From NCBI GenBank assembly GCA_036936605.1, contig JAUPFV010000003.1, forward strand, positions 107,827,278 through 107,891,277: a stretch of DNA of 64,000 nt, given 5' to 3'. This stretch comes from Limnanthes douglasii subsp. nivea. Its lineage: Eukaryota > Streptophyta > Magnoliopsida > Brassicales > Limnanthaceae. Each line of letters begins with the position of its first letter. The stretch's first letter is position 1. Under the pieces are notes generated by a model. That model saw only the letters and a list, made by a program, of their open reading frames with translations, was not told the origin of the DNA and searched no databases. This document shows positions 13,501-23,149 of the stretch, in pieces. The position numbers and the translations under genes were made by a program.

Positions 13501-15419
13501 TAACCTTTATCAACACTGGCCAACGGTGCTATTACTGTTCCTCCCTATAAAGTTTAGTTACCAAATATTGAAATGATACCATAGTTATGGACAAACAATC
13601 CTCTTTGTTAAACTTATTATTGAAACTTCCCATTGATATATACTTTGTTAAAGTTTACGCACCTTGAAATCTAATACATTTTTTGTTTTATTTTCTTCAA
13701 TTTATTTATATTTAGAACTAAAACCCTCGGAATTCCATGACACTTTGTTTTATTTTGATCGAGCTTTGAATCTTTGTTTAAACTTATTATTTTCTAAATG
13801 TTATTAATTTGTACTTAACCTTACAACACAAGCTGAAACCATGGCTTCTTTTTACCTAGAGGTGAGCATTCTCTAGTTGGAAGATTTTGAGTGATGCCTA
13901 GATTCACACTAAGTATTCTTATAAGTGTCATTCCAAATTCAATAAATATAACCAATATAAGTTGGAACTTCTTCCACGTTTCGGATGGATTGGACCAAGC
14001 TTTACTTAGGAGCTTCAGACATCTTTGACCAATATAAATTGAAATATTTCAAGGAAACTGACTGGATTAAACCAAACCTTTAATTAGGAGCTCCAGAGCT
14101 CTGACCAACATAAGGTGTAAAATTTTCAAACAATTCAGTTGTATTTAACCAAGTCTTAATTATGAGCTACAAATAACTACGATCAACATAAGTTAGAACC
14201 TTCTCAAACGTTTTGGTTGGATTGATCCAAAACTGAATTTGGAGCTCCAGATAGTTCTAACCAACATAAATTAGATTTTTTTTAGAAACTTCGGTTGTAT
14301 TGAACCATGCCTTAATTAAGATCTCTAGATAGCTCTAAGCTACATAATTTGGAACATTTACAAACACTTTGGCTGAATTTAACCAAGCCTAAATTAGTAG
14401 CTCTGGATATCTCTAACCAACATATGTTAGAACCTTTTTCAACTGGGGATTTAAAGTAATGTTTCCCAAGCATATGATGATAAACTCCCGCTGAACGTTA
14501 AGCATGATATAAATGGAAAAACGTATATTAATTAGCCGACTATGTAGGTACATCATTACAACATTTTACGCTACCAGGGTACGAAATAGTGTACCAAGGG
14601 TCATTGTTTCTAGGTTACAAAAAAAGTTATTTGAAATAAAAATACAAGAAGTAGAGCCTTAATATAAATAGAGTTTCAAATGTTCAATGTTACATGGATG
14701 AGGAATAAGCTTTCTTTCATCATCTACCAGCTCGTAGGAGCCTTAACCTTTTGTTACACTGTGTCTGACCCCTCCAAGTTTAGACCAATTTTGGTAGCTT
14801 TGGGGTCTATGGTATCAACGAAAAACTTTCTGAGGACCTTTAACTCTACCTTGGACTCACGATAGCAGACCAATAAACTATATACTTTGCATTAAATTTT
14901 GATACTATAGAAACATTCAGAAAGCCATTATTCTTTTTGCTTCCACTAAATCTAACTCAACCATTCTTCCAGCATTAGTATTTTCTTTAGAGTGCTAGTG
15001 ACTTGAAAAAATGGAAAACTTATTTTAGCGGGTACGTTCACATTCATTCCACATACTAAAGAGAAATGAGACTCACTCGTAATTTTCCTAAATTTGTTTT
15101 GATATGCTCATAGGGCTTCTTAAAGAAAGTTAGGCCATTTACTTGATGTTTCTTCTATTTTTTTCTTCAACCCATCAAATATTCTTTGACTGGTAACCTC
15201 TACTTAGATGTCAGATTGAGGATGAAAAAGTATTGACATGTATTTTTATATACCTCATGTTTACCAGAAGGAGGTTATTTCTTATTTTTTAGATGAAGTC
15301 CTGTTATTGCCTTTGTTATTCCAAAGCTGCAATACATATTAGTTTTGATAAAGTTGATCATATCATTTTCCCTTATTCTCGATAAAAGTTATGCCTCTAT
15401 TTACTTCAAGAAATAGTCA

Positions 15420-15605
15420 ATTGTAACAAAGATATTTTAACGTCTCTCCGGAAGTTTTCAAAAGAGGTGCAATGAGATCAAGACCCCACCTCTCAAAAGA
15501 AAGGATTATGAAATGGTCTTTAGGCATTATCGAGAGATAAATGATACTTCAAAAATGTTGAAACCTTTTATACTCCGTGACTAATTTCTCAGCATCAACC
15601 ATGAT
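15420..15605 (-). pseudogene. Ty3/gypsy integrase fragment, copy B
   Basis: Paralogue of the fragment at 5828-6013, with the same 'VDAEKLVTKYKRFQHF' style minus-strand translation but additional changes, so no long frame remains open. In the gypsy order it correctly follows the RNase H trace at 15990-16300. Confidence 0.6.
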
Positions 15606-15989
15606 CTTAGCCTAATAATATCATGCTAGTAATTTTTTTTCCAAATATTATATCCATAATGAGCCAATCCAACTCCATCATGGAAATTTTTTAAATACAA
15701 CACAAGACTCATCAACTGTAATGCAATGTGGGACGGGATGACTTAAAGCTTGCTTGTATATATTTCCTCCTATCACCCTATACTTACAAGCTCTAACTTC
15801 AAGCTTCAGGCGCATATTTGCCCGAAGAGAGAGTAGTATTCAAAATGAGTTCTCTTATTTCAACCCTCGAATCATATATAATCTATGGCACATACCTCAA
15901 AGGTTTCATATTTCACGAGATCAAATTTTGTTTCAATTGATGAGCATTCTTGAAAGGAAACCCAATGGAAAACTTCAGAACTTTCTAAT

Positions 15990-16300
15990 GAAGGTAACGA
16001 ATCAGTCGTCCAGTTCTTAGCCCTTAGTACTTTTTCACAGTGGACTACTTAAAAGGCTTAAACTTTTTGTTTGAGAAATTTGAGGTACTTAATTAGATGG
16101 TACTTACGTACTTCTTGAATAAGGGTATGATTGATTAGATTTGGAGAGTCACTTAACAATATCATCGTTATGTTCCTACACACAAATTTCAATCAAAGTT
16201 GTACGACACTGAACTCAAGCTCAACCTCATTATTATAATCTTGAAAACCAAAGCGAATGGCTTAATGCATGACCTCTCTCGAAAAGGAATTTTCGCCAAA
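15990..16300 (-). pseudogene. Ty3/gypsy RNase H fragment
   Basis: The minus-strand translation contains 'AIRFGFQDYNNEVELE', the familiar 'AIRFGFxxxNNEAEYEA' segment of gypsy RNase H, and further on 'KVLRAKNWTTDSLPSL', the 'RxxNxxADxLSKLAS' end. Several stops interrupt it. The key Glu of 'NNEAEYE' is partly kept. It sits between RT and integrase, as expected. Confidence 0.6.
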
Positions 16301-16729
16301 ATCATGTCGTACACCTTGATACGCTAAACCATTCATCGATTAGAACTATCCACTCAGGCACGTGACTCTTATAGGAAAGAGCTCATTTCTCAACATTGAA
16401 CTCTGTTAAGAAATCAACTAAGGTTTGAGCTTTGATATTAATCCTCAATTTGAAGGTTATATTAAAGTCCCCTAACTCAACTGATCATCATGTTAAGCTC
16501 CCACATATGTCAATATGATAAATGATTTAGAGGGGATGAAGGTTTCTAAAATAATAGAATGGTTTTGGAAGTATGGTCTCACCTTTGTGCAATGACTACC
16601 AAGCAAATTAATAGCTTCTTTATTTTAAGGTACCTAGTCTTTGTATCAAGAAATAGCTTTCTCACGTAATGAACAAGCTTCATAAACTTTTCCATCTTAC
16701 TTATCAAACAGTGCTTACAACATAATCAG

Positions 16730-17334
16730 TCATCGCCAGGTATATGTAGAACTTCTACTTAAAAGAGGCTTAAAACAACCTCTAGAGTTCTTGTTAAAAT
16801 CCTTATCACATTCTTTAGTCCAATGAAAATGGCTAGCCTTCTTCAACATTTTGACAAAAGGAAAACACTTGTCTGAAGACCGTAATATAAATCTGTCAAA
16901 ATAAGGTAACACTTGGATTTATTTATGGACCTAGGAGGAAACATAGAAGCTAAGGATTCTAATTGTGATTGATCAAATTCTATCTCATTTTAACATACTA
17001 AATAACCATGGAACTTTTTTGACATGGCCTAAAAAGTGCACTTCTTAAGATCTATCTTGAGGGTTATACCCTTTGAATATTTGAAAGTTTCACCAAAATC
17101 GGCTATATGGTTGGAATCATCAAGAGTCTTGACCAACATGTCGTTAATATACAACTCAATATTTTGGCCTATTTTATTAGTGAAAGCTTTTTTTCCCAAT
17201 GTCAAGTAAGTTTCTCTCGTATTCTTCAATACAAATGGCATTAACCTATCAACCTTTAGGACATGTTCGGTAATGAACGTAATGCTCTCTTGATCATCCG
17301 AGTGCATCTGAATTTTTATAGCTTTAATATGCAT
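16730..17334 (-). pseudogene. Ty3/gypsy reverse transcriptase fragment
   Basis: The minus-strand frame at 17334-17029 reads 'MPFVLKNTRETYLTL' (canonical MPFGLKNAGATYQRL), 'IELYINDMLVKTL' (canonical YVDDMLVKS, so the first catalytic Asp is changed to Asn), and 'LKIDLKKCTF' (canonical LxLNPxKCxF). The frame at 16912-16730 continues with 'FILRSSDKCFPFVKMLKKASHFHWTKECDKDF', the RT thumb ('FISxSADKCxPFFxLLKK...FxWTxECxxAF'). The loss of the YVDD aspartate and the frame breaks show it is dead. Confidence 0.85.
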
Positions 17335-18169
17335 TCATGAGAGATAAAAAAAAATTTCATGAGGTTCAATCTACCATTAGATCGTCCTTTGGGACTGTGG
17401 AAATTCTCTACTTTCCATTATTCTTCTTTACCATGAAAAGATTCGTTGTCTAAATGAGATATTCCTCACTATGAGTTGGACGAGCATTGAAGAACTCAAA
17501 AAAAAATTCCCACTATCAATACAAATTTAAACCTCGTACTTCATTATTGCTCTATATCTAGTCCAGTGCATGATATCATTGTAATACTTACAAAAATCTA
17601 TTGTTTACGTGGGTGTGTTTATCAGAAAGGGCCTTTGAAACTACATAAATATCTTATTTTCTCATAGATTATTGCTACACTCTCATTTAACTCATTAAAG
17701 TTGCTGTGGCGAATCCACGCTTTCATTCGATCATCCGACGTCTTCTTGATAGGCTATTCCGATCAAGAGCAATATGGTTTTGCTTCGGCCTGACCAAATC
17801 ATGTGAAACTCTTGCCCGAGAGGTAGGTAGAGGGTAATGAATTTATTTTTGCGTATGGGTGCTTAATAGGCTTCTATGGTGTAAATAAGGGTTGGGTTCT
17901 GTAGTTGGTGGTTTCGCCGAGGTTGTCGATTTGGAACCAACCTTAACTTATCATTTATATAAATAGAATCTAAGACTCAATCTGAGTGAGAATCGCCCCG
18001 AAGGTTAAGCTTTGGTCTTTATAATATATTTATCCATAGGAGGATCCCTTGCCCAAAAGAATCGAATGCAAAAAACTTATGACAATTCTCTAGACTATTT
18101 TACCTATAAGAAATATAAGGTATAATCCATGACAATTTTATCGGCCTCCTACTATCAATACATTATGTA

Positions 18170-18330
18170 ATCTCTACCACTCTTTATATTTTTACTCCCA
18201 ATAAATTGGTCCCTAAGAAAGATCCATAGAGGGTCAAAGATTGAGATAGAACCCAAAGGTAGTTGGTTGAATCAGTTCAATGCATTTTATTTAGAAGTTA
18301 TTGAAAAAGATCAGCACATAAGCCTATTAT
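18170..18330 (-). pseudogene. Ty3/gypsy gag fragment
   Basis: With stops skipped, the minus-strand translation reads 'NALNxFNQLPLGSISIF', then 'FLRDQFIGSKN'. This matches the 'ALxWFxxLPxxSIxSFxxLxxxFxxxF' core of plant gypsy Gag. No zinc knuckle or protease was recognised between here and the RT. Confidence 0.5.
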
Positions 18331-19065
18331 CTCCATCGAATTTTAAAATTACATTTTGGAATCAGTCAATGTGATGCTCTGGATCACAAGAGACATCATA
18401 CTTATCCATTTCTATAGACAAATTTTGGTAGCAACTTTGCAACTAAGATCTCATGAATCATGGGTGACCTTGATAAGTTATAACTTTAACTATAAAAAAT
18501 TCGTTTGGTTCTGTCATTCGGACCTCTGTACTTTTTTTTAGTCTTTGAACATCTTTAAATTCCGGTAGATTAGGTTATAGTGAGGATATGATCCATATAA
18601 AGCAAAATAATTGTTTCCAAAGTAATCGGGAACGTGTCACCCAATGCTCTATTATGAGATATCTATAGCTTATGTCTAGGTGGAAGTGTTGCAAAGATTC
18701 TGAGACTTCATCGTCTCCGTCAATGGTTTCCATCTACATAAACTTGCCTCACTTCTTTCCTAAGAGTAAGAAGTCTGCGAACTACGTTTTCTCTTACCGC
18801 TCGAAAGTTTATTACTTTGGTCGCGTTAACCCGAAGTTTCTTTTCTAACTATTGAAGTACATTGAGTTGAGAAGGTTTCCCTAGCCCTACTAGGTGAAAC
18901 CTCCCTCCACTCCTCAATCAGAATATTAGAATGCTCCACTACACTTTGAGTGTCTATGTTTTTGAAGCTCAAACGCAGTTAAGATTTCAACTACTAGTGA
19001 ATGGTTTGGAAAAAAAGCCTCCAGATATCGGTTTTTTTCCACAAACCATAAAATAGATGACCTCC

Positions 19066-19303
19066 GGAACCTGCTTGATCCTAACACCAAAAATCTATAA
19101 TAAAAAAAAGTCTAATGCGAAATTTTAGATAAAATAATAGTGGTCTACCCTCTTTAAAAAAGTTATATTTATAGTGACATTAATAATTTTGTTGTCCACG
19201 AAACTTTTGAATACATAAAATTCATTTTCTAAAATTTGTTCATGTTTAATAAATATTTTAATTATCCAATACAAAATCAACAGTAATCCGACTAATAATT
19301 GTC
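19066..19303 (-). repeat. LTR-like block C (5' LTR of the decayed gypsy element)
   Basis: 'cctaacaccaaaaat', 'tatttatagtgacat', 'catgtttaataaat' and 'gtaatccgactaataat' occur in the same order as at 9240-9670 and 1776-2480, with more divergence. It lies upstream of gag on the minus strand, as a 5' LTR should. Confidence 0.45.
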
Positions 19304-20001
19304 TTCGTAATAAATATAAAATTTAATCTATGATTCCAGCAAACTTATAATTTTTTTTTTATATTGTGATTTACCTTCAATTGAATTGAATCTTGAATAA
19401 TTTTAAACGAATATTCATCTTAGGCTCAGCTTTTATGTTAGGCAAATCTTCATTTTAAGCTCAATTTATGTCACTCGGCCTTAACTAAAAATGAATACAA
19501 CAGCAATCTAACTTTGATTTAGACTCAAGTATGATGCCAATCCAAACTAGGTTCGGATAACAAAGACAAAACACATGTAGTTTATGGACAAACATACCAA
19601 TAAATATCTCATTGACAGGTGTTCACTATCATTAATGGTTTCACATATATGATAGACCAGATACCATCTATTTTTCTTCTGTCTAACCGTTTTGTATTCG
19701 GTTTTATCTAGGTTGACAGTGATTGTCCGATCCGACCGCGCTTCCATAGCGTTTATTAGCTTGAAAAACAATTTTGAACTAGGTTTGCTATTTACCACCT
19801 ATGCATATGCATAGTATCTTCAACTAATTTTGTTATTATCATTTATCATACATTCTTTCGTGTCTTAAATATTTTTACTAATTATATAAAACTAGTTTTT
19901 TTATTAAATCATTATTTGTCCAAACTACTTCTATTTAAAATCACGATATTATTTGTGCAAACCCGACATTTTAAAATCGCATTTATTCAGTTTTACAATA
20001 T
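19304..20001. other. AT-rich intergenic stretch
   Basis: No gene, RNA or repeat recognised. A minus-strand open frame of about 80 codons at 19547-19798 has no known domain and is probably chance. Confidence 0.4.
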
Positions 20002-20013
20002 AAAATAGGATAA

Positions 20014-20759
20014 ATAGAGTCTGATTGTCAGACCCTCTCTCACTGTCGTAGAAATGGATGGTTGAGTGTCGACATAGAGTCTGATTGTTAGACCCTAATC
20101 GACACTCTGGCCTTCGGTGTTGATGTTTCTTTCTCGTTGGTTGCTGTTTATCGAAGATTGATTCATTCTTCAATGATCCTCCGTCACGTTTCTCGTATCC
20201 AGAACGCAGCTGCTGACTGAATCTCGAAGTGGGCTTGGAAGGAGAAAGGTGGTAAAGCTTTTAGGGTTGTCGATGCTCCGGTCGAACTGCTGGCTATTGT
20301 AACGTTCAAAAGTCTCGGTGTGGGGTATATTGACCCGGGTTGAGCTGCTGGCTTTTAGGGTCAGAGCTGGTCGAGAGGTGCTTGTTCAAGCAGCGATGGG
20401 TTTGCCTGTGTCTGAAGATCTGATGGTGATCTGTTCGAATTATTTATCGATCAGTTGATGTTGGATTAGTGGCTGCTCTGGGTGGCTGAGAATGGTGGTG
20501 AATTTTGATCTGTTGGTGTTGTTTTGGTGATTGATTTGGTGTGGAGGCGAGTTTGAGTTTGGTGAGGGAGTTGAAGGGTTGGAATTAGGGTTACGAATTA
20601 GGGATTGTGTCTGAAGAGGGTAATAGATCTAGGGTTTGTTCTATTTGGTCTTGAGCCCTTAGTTTATTGGGCTTGTCTGTTCGGGCCTTTAGTTTGTATC
20701 AGATATTATTTGGGTCGATTTAAATAAATCTGTTCTTTTGTAAAATAAAAAATAAATAA
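20014..20759 (+). mobile_element. 5'-truncated LINE fragment with RNase H remnant
   Basis: Richer in G and C than its surroundings. The plus-strand translation near 20150-20300 reads 'ILRHVSRIQNAAAD', then (after a stop) 'ISKWAWKEKGGKAFRVVDAP'. This resembles the end of the LINE-encoded RNase H domain ('xxVxRxxNxAADxLAKWA'). The segment ends in an A-rich tail ('aaaataaaaaataaataaa', about 20740-20759). A probable 12-bp target duplication with one mismatch (aaaataggataa / aaaatagaataa) lies at 20002-20013 and 20760-20771. It is therefore a 5'-truncated, non-functional insertion. Confidence 0.6.
20064..20107. other. Nested inverted repeat
   Basis: 'gagtgtcga' (20064-20072) and 'tcgacactc' (20099-20107) are perfect 9-bp inverted arms. 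Inside them 'agagtctga' and 'ttagaccct' form a second, imperfect stem. The inner motif 'agagtctgattgtcagaccct' also occurs in near-identical form at about 20017-20037. Confidence 0.6.
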
Positions 20760-21049
20760 AAAATAGAATAAGTGATTGACAATTACTTAAAAAAATTTAA
20801 AATTATGAGTAATTATTTGAATTTTTGAATTTTATCAGAAATTACATGGAGCTTGAATGTTTCAAACAATAGGTATATCAACTCATACAAATAAAATAAG
20901 TACAATTTTAAACGTGTTATTTTTAACATTTAAAACTTTATATTTTTTAAATTTTAATTAAAAAAAGAATATCTAAAAACACAAGTAATTTTATTTTGCA
21001 AAGATGGATAAAACGAAATTCATAAATGATATTTTTAGAGAGTTTTTTT

Positions 21050-21700
21050 TTCTATTTTCGCAACCAAATTACATTTAATTACGCAACCGGAATATAATTG
21101 GTGTTTAACAATCAAATTACACGTAATTCCGCAACTGAAATGCAAATATTTTTTCCAAACATGTTTCGCAACAAAAATATTGTTTGCGTAGCTATTTTCT
21201 TCTTATTTACTCAACTTATTTTGCACGTAATTTTATCACTGGAACAAATTGTTTTTTTACCACCAAAATCCTATTTACGCAATTATTTTCTTCTTATTTA
21301 TCCAACTTATTTGCACATAATTTAAAATGAGAAACAAAATTGTATTTTTTTCCAACCAAATTACATGTAATTTTATAACGAGAACACAATTGACTTTTAG
21401 ATTTATTACGCAACTCAATTACACGTAATTACGCAATGGAGTTGCACATAATTACACAATTTATTTTTATAAATATCTTTCATAGATCTAATTTTGTTAT
21501 ACTTAAAAAATTAAATCACTTCTATTTTCATATACTTTTTAAAATTATGATAGGAATGATATGACATTTGAAAAAAAAAATTAAAAAATATTACGGACTA
21601 TTAGATAATTATTAATACTTTTAATTTACAAATATATGATTATTTTTACGTTATTAAATTTTAAATAATTATTGATAAATAAATTCAATATTAGCTAGGT
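21050..21700. repeat. Dispersed 'cgcaaccaaattac' repeat segment, copy 2
   Basis: The same short degenerate units and the same downstream landmarks ('tttcatagatctaattttgtt', 'attgataaataaa') as 6386-6985. The units form a loose tandem array. The flanks differ, so it is either a dispersed repeat or the right end of the large duplicated unit. Confidence 0.75.
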
Positions 21701-21773
21701 ATCATGAAATACTTTATAAAACAAATAAATAGACTATCTATTTGTTTCTTTTATAGGAAAAGATTCATAAACC

Positions 21774-21990
21774 TTTTTTTTTAAGGGAACCCGTAGCCGC
21801 TACTCAGAGTGCAATGAGTGCGCACAGGGTAAACCCTCAGTCTGACGCGATAGCGTGCAAACCAACGCCAGAAGGTAAACCACACAAGGTGACAGGCTCA
21901 GCCGAGAAAGCGTATGTAGAAGTACTCGAACTCATGACCTTTTGGTCATAAGAATGTCATACTCAACCAACTGGGCTACCCTTTGGGAGC
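21774..21990 (-). mobile_element. tRNA-derived SINE with intact target-site duplication
   Basis: On the minus strand it starts near 21990 with a pol III A box 'tagcccagttgg' (complement of 21967-21978) and a B box 'gagttcgagtac' (complement of 21922-21933), about 33 bp apart. It runs about 217 bp to an A-rich 3' end (T run at 21774-21782 on the plus strand). It is flanked by perfect 10-bp direct repeats 'ttcataaacc' at 21764-21773 and 21991-22000. This is the classic structure of a plant SINE. It is not a functional tRNA gene, because no cloverleaf continues past the B box. Confidence 0.88.
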
Positions 21991-22000
21991 TTCATAAACC

Positions 22001-22599
22001 CTTTTATAAGTACGAAAACGTGTAATAAAACTTTACCATTTATAAAATATATTTATGTTATAGTTACTTAAAACACATATTACGAATTAAAACAAAAATC
22101 ATACTAATAAGGCACAACACAAATAGACAAAACACAAAGTATTAGTGTTAATATTGAAAAAATATTATCCTCCGCAACGAACGCCTATATGTTAGTCTAA
22201 TGAGATAAAGACTACGACAGATTCTTTTGCATAAATGTATAAATAAACATAAAACCATTATATCTCCTTTCAATTGATATCTAATTAGGTACGGTTCACT
22301 TCCTTACTTTTATCAGAATACGTACTTTCTTTGTTTTTACCGTGGTTCAAATTAAATAGCACCATCTTGAAACATTTGTATCAAATCATACCATCCGATT
22401 TACAATTTTTTATACTAGTGATCTAGGTAGCGAATCATTCATTTTGAGAATAGATGTTGATTTGACATGTTAGACATCCGAAAACTTCATTAACACCGTG
22501 TCTTGTATAAGTCCAGAGGTCTAATACCATTTTATTGGACCAATAAAATGGGTACCACAATTCTGGTTCATATAAATAGGAACGATCTAATTTCAATAC
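22001..22599. other. AT-rich stretch, nothing recognised
   Basis: No open frame or RNA gene worth calling. 22520-22560 contains an inverted repeat ('taccattttattgg' / 'ccaataaaatgggta') around the sequence 'acca'. Confidence 0.4.
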
Positions 22600-22760
22600 T
22601 ATTATGATTTTATCTGTTATGAGTTTGAAGATTTGTACAATTTTGTTTTTGGTCATTTTTAAAAGGTTGCATACTAGTTGAGATATGTTATTATTTATAT
22701 ACCAATGCTATTGCGCATGTCTAATCGATGTGAGACTTTTGTCGCGTCTAACATATTGGA
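22600..22760 (+). repeat. Weak copy of the 6986-7160 repeat
   Basis: 'tgtttttggtcatttttaaaaggttgcatactagttgagatatgtta', then 'tctaatcgatgtgagac', parallels the order of motifs in 6986-7160. It lies downstream of the 'cgcaacc' segment in both places, supporting one duplicated unit that includes both. Confidence 0.45.
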
Positions 22761-23149
22761 AATCTATTAGAACATATACAAATTTAAGAGTACCGATACT
22801 TTTGATTAAAATTCAGAAAATTGATTTTTTTCATGTTAAACAATAAGAGAAAAAGATTGAAGAACTTTTTTTTGGTGAAAAAAGACTTTAAAATAAATGA
22901 AAGCGTTCATACAGTTTCCTAGGGCATACCCCGAGGTTATACAATACAAAGAGATAACAATGTCAAAATGCCTCAGTCTAGAGATATGGCATAATGGAAA
23001 AATGTTAACAGCTCAAATAACATGCTCTGATGACTAGGAGGATGTAAGGTGATTTCGAGATCACGAATCTGACGTCCAAGCTCCATGCTCCACGCCATAC
23101 TGGAAAGACCTGCAAGAGGATAAAATCAAAATAATTGTTAGATTTGTTA

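Larger units (their letters stand above)
9671..15419. other. Non-coding interior of decayed gypsy element, copy B
   Basis: Corresponds to 2481-5827 of copy A plus B-only stretches. It includes short open frames at 11746-11994 and 14680-14865 that are unrecognised and broken relative to A. The stretch 13060-13290, rich in Lys and Glu codons on the plus strand and interrupted by stops, has a coiled-coil look but no identifiable family. It lies in the 11990-13310 insert. Confidence 0.4.
7454..15968. repeat. Large direct repeat, copy B
   Basis: Collinear with 1-6385 but longer because of stretches at about 9787-9866, 10000-11020 and 11990-13310 that copy A lacks. Similarity to copy A stops at about 15968, where copy A passes into the 'cgcaacc' repeat while copy B continues into gypsy RNase H and RT. 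The simplest reading is that copy A lost the equivalent of 15968-21050 by deletion, because the same 'cgcaacc' segment reappears downstream of copy B. Confidence 0.85.
9240..19303 (-). mobile_element. Decayed Ty3/gypsy (Tat-like) retrotransposon, copy B
   Basis: Minus-strand order from high to low coordinates is: LTR-like block (19303-19066), gag trace (18330-18170), RT (17334-16730), RNase H (16300-15990), integrase (15605-15420), a long non-coding region, and an LTR-like block (9670-9240). That is the gypsy order RT-RH-IN. All coding parts carry stops and frameshifts. No protease was recognised, and the gag-to-RT spacing looks short, suggesting an internal deletion. The minus-strand assignment is firm from the RT; the LTR limits are inferred. 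Confidence 0.6.

Noticed and set aside
21900..21990. A tRNA gene on the minus strand
   Set aside because: The A and B boxes are present but the sequence between and after them does not fold into a tRNA. A poly(A)-type end and target duplication show it is a SINE.
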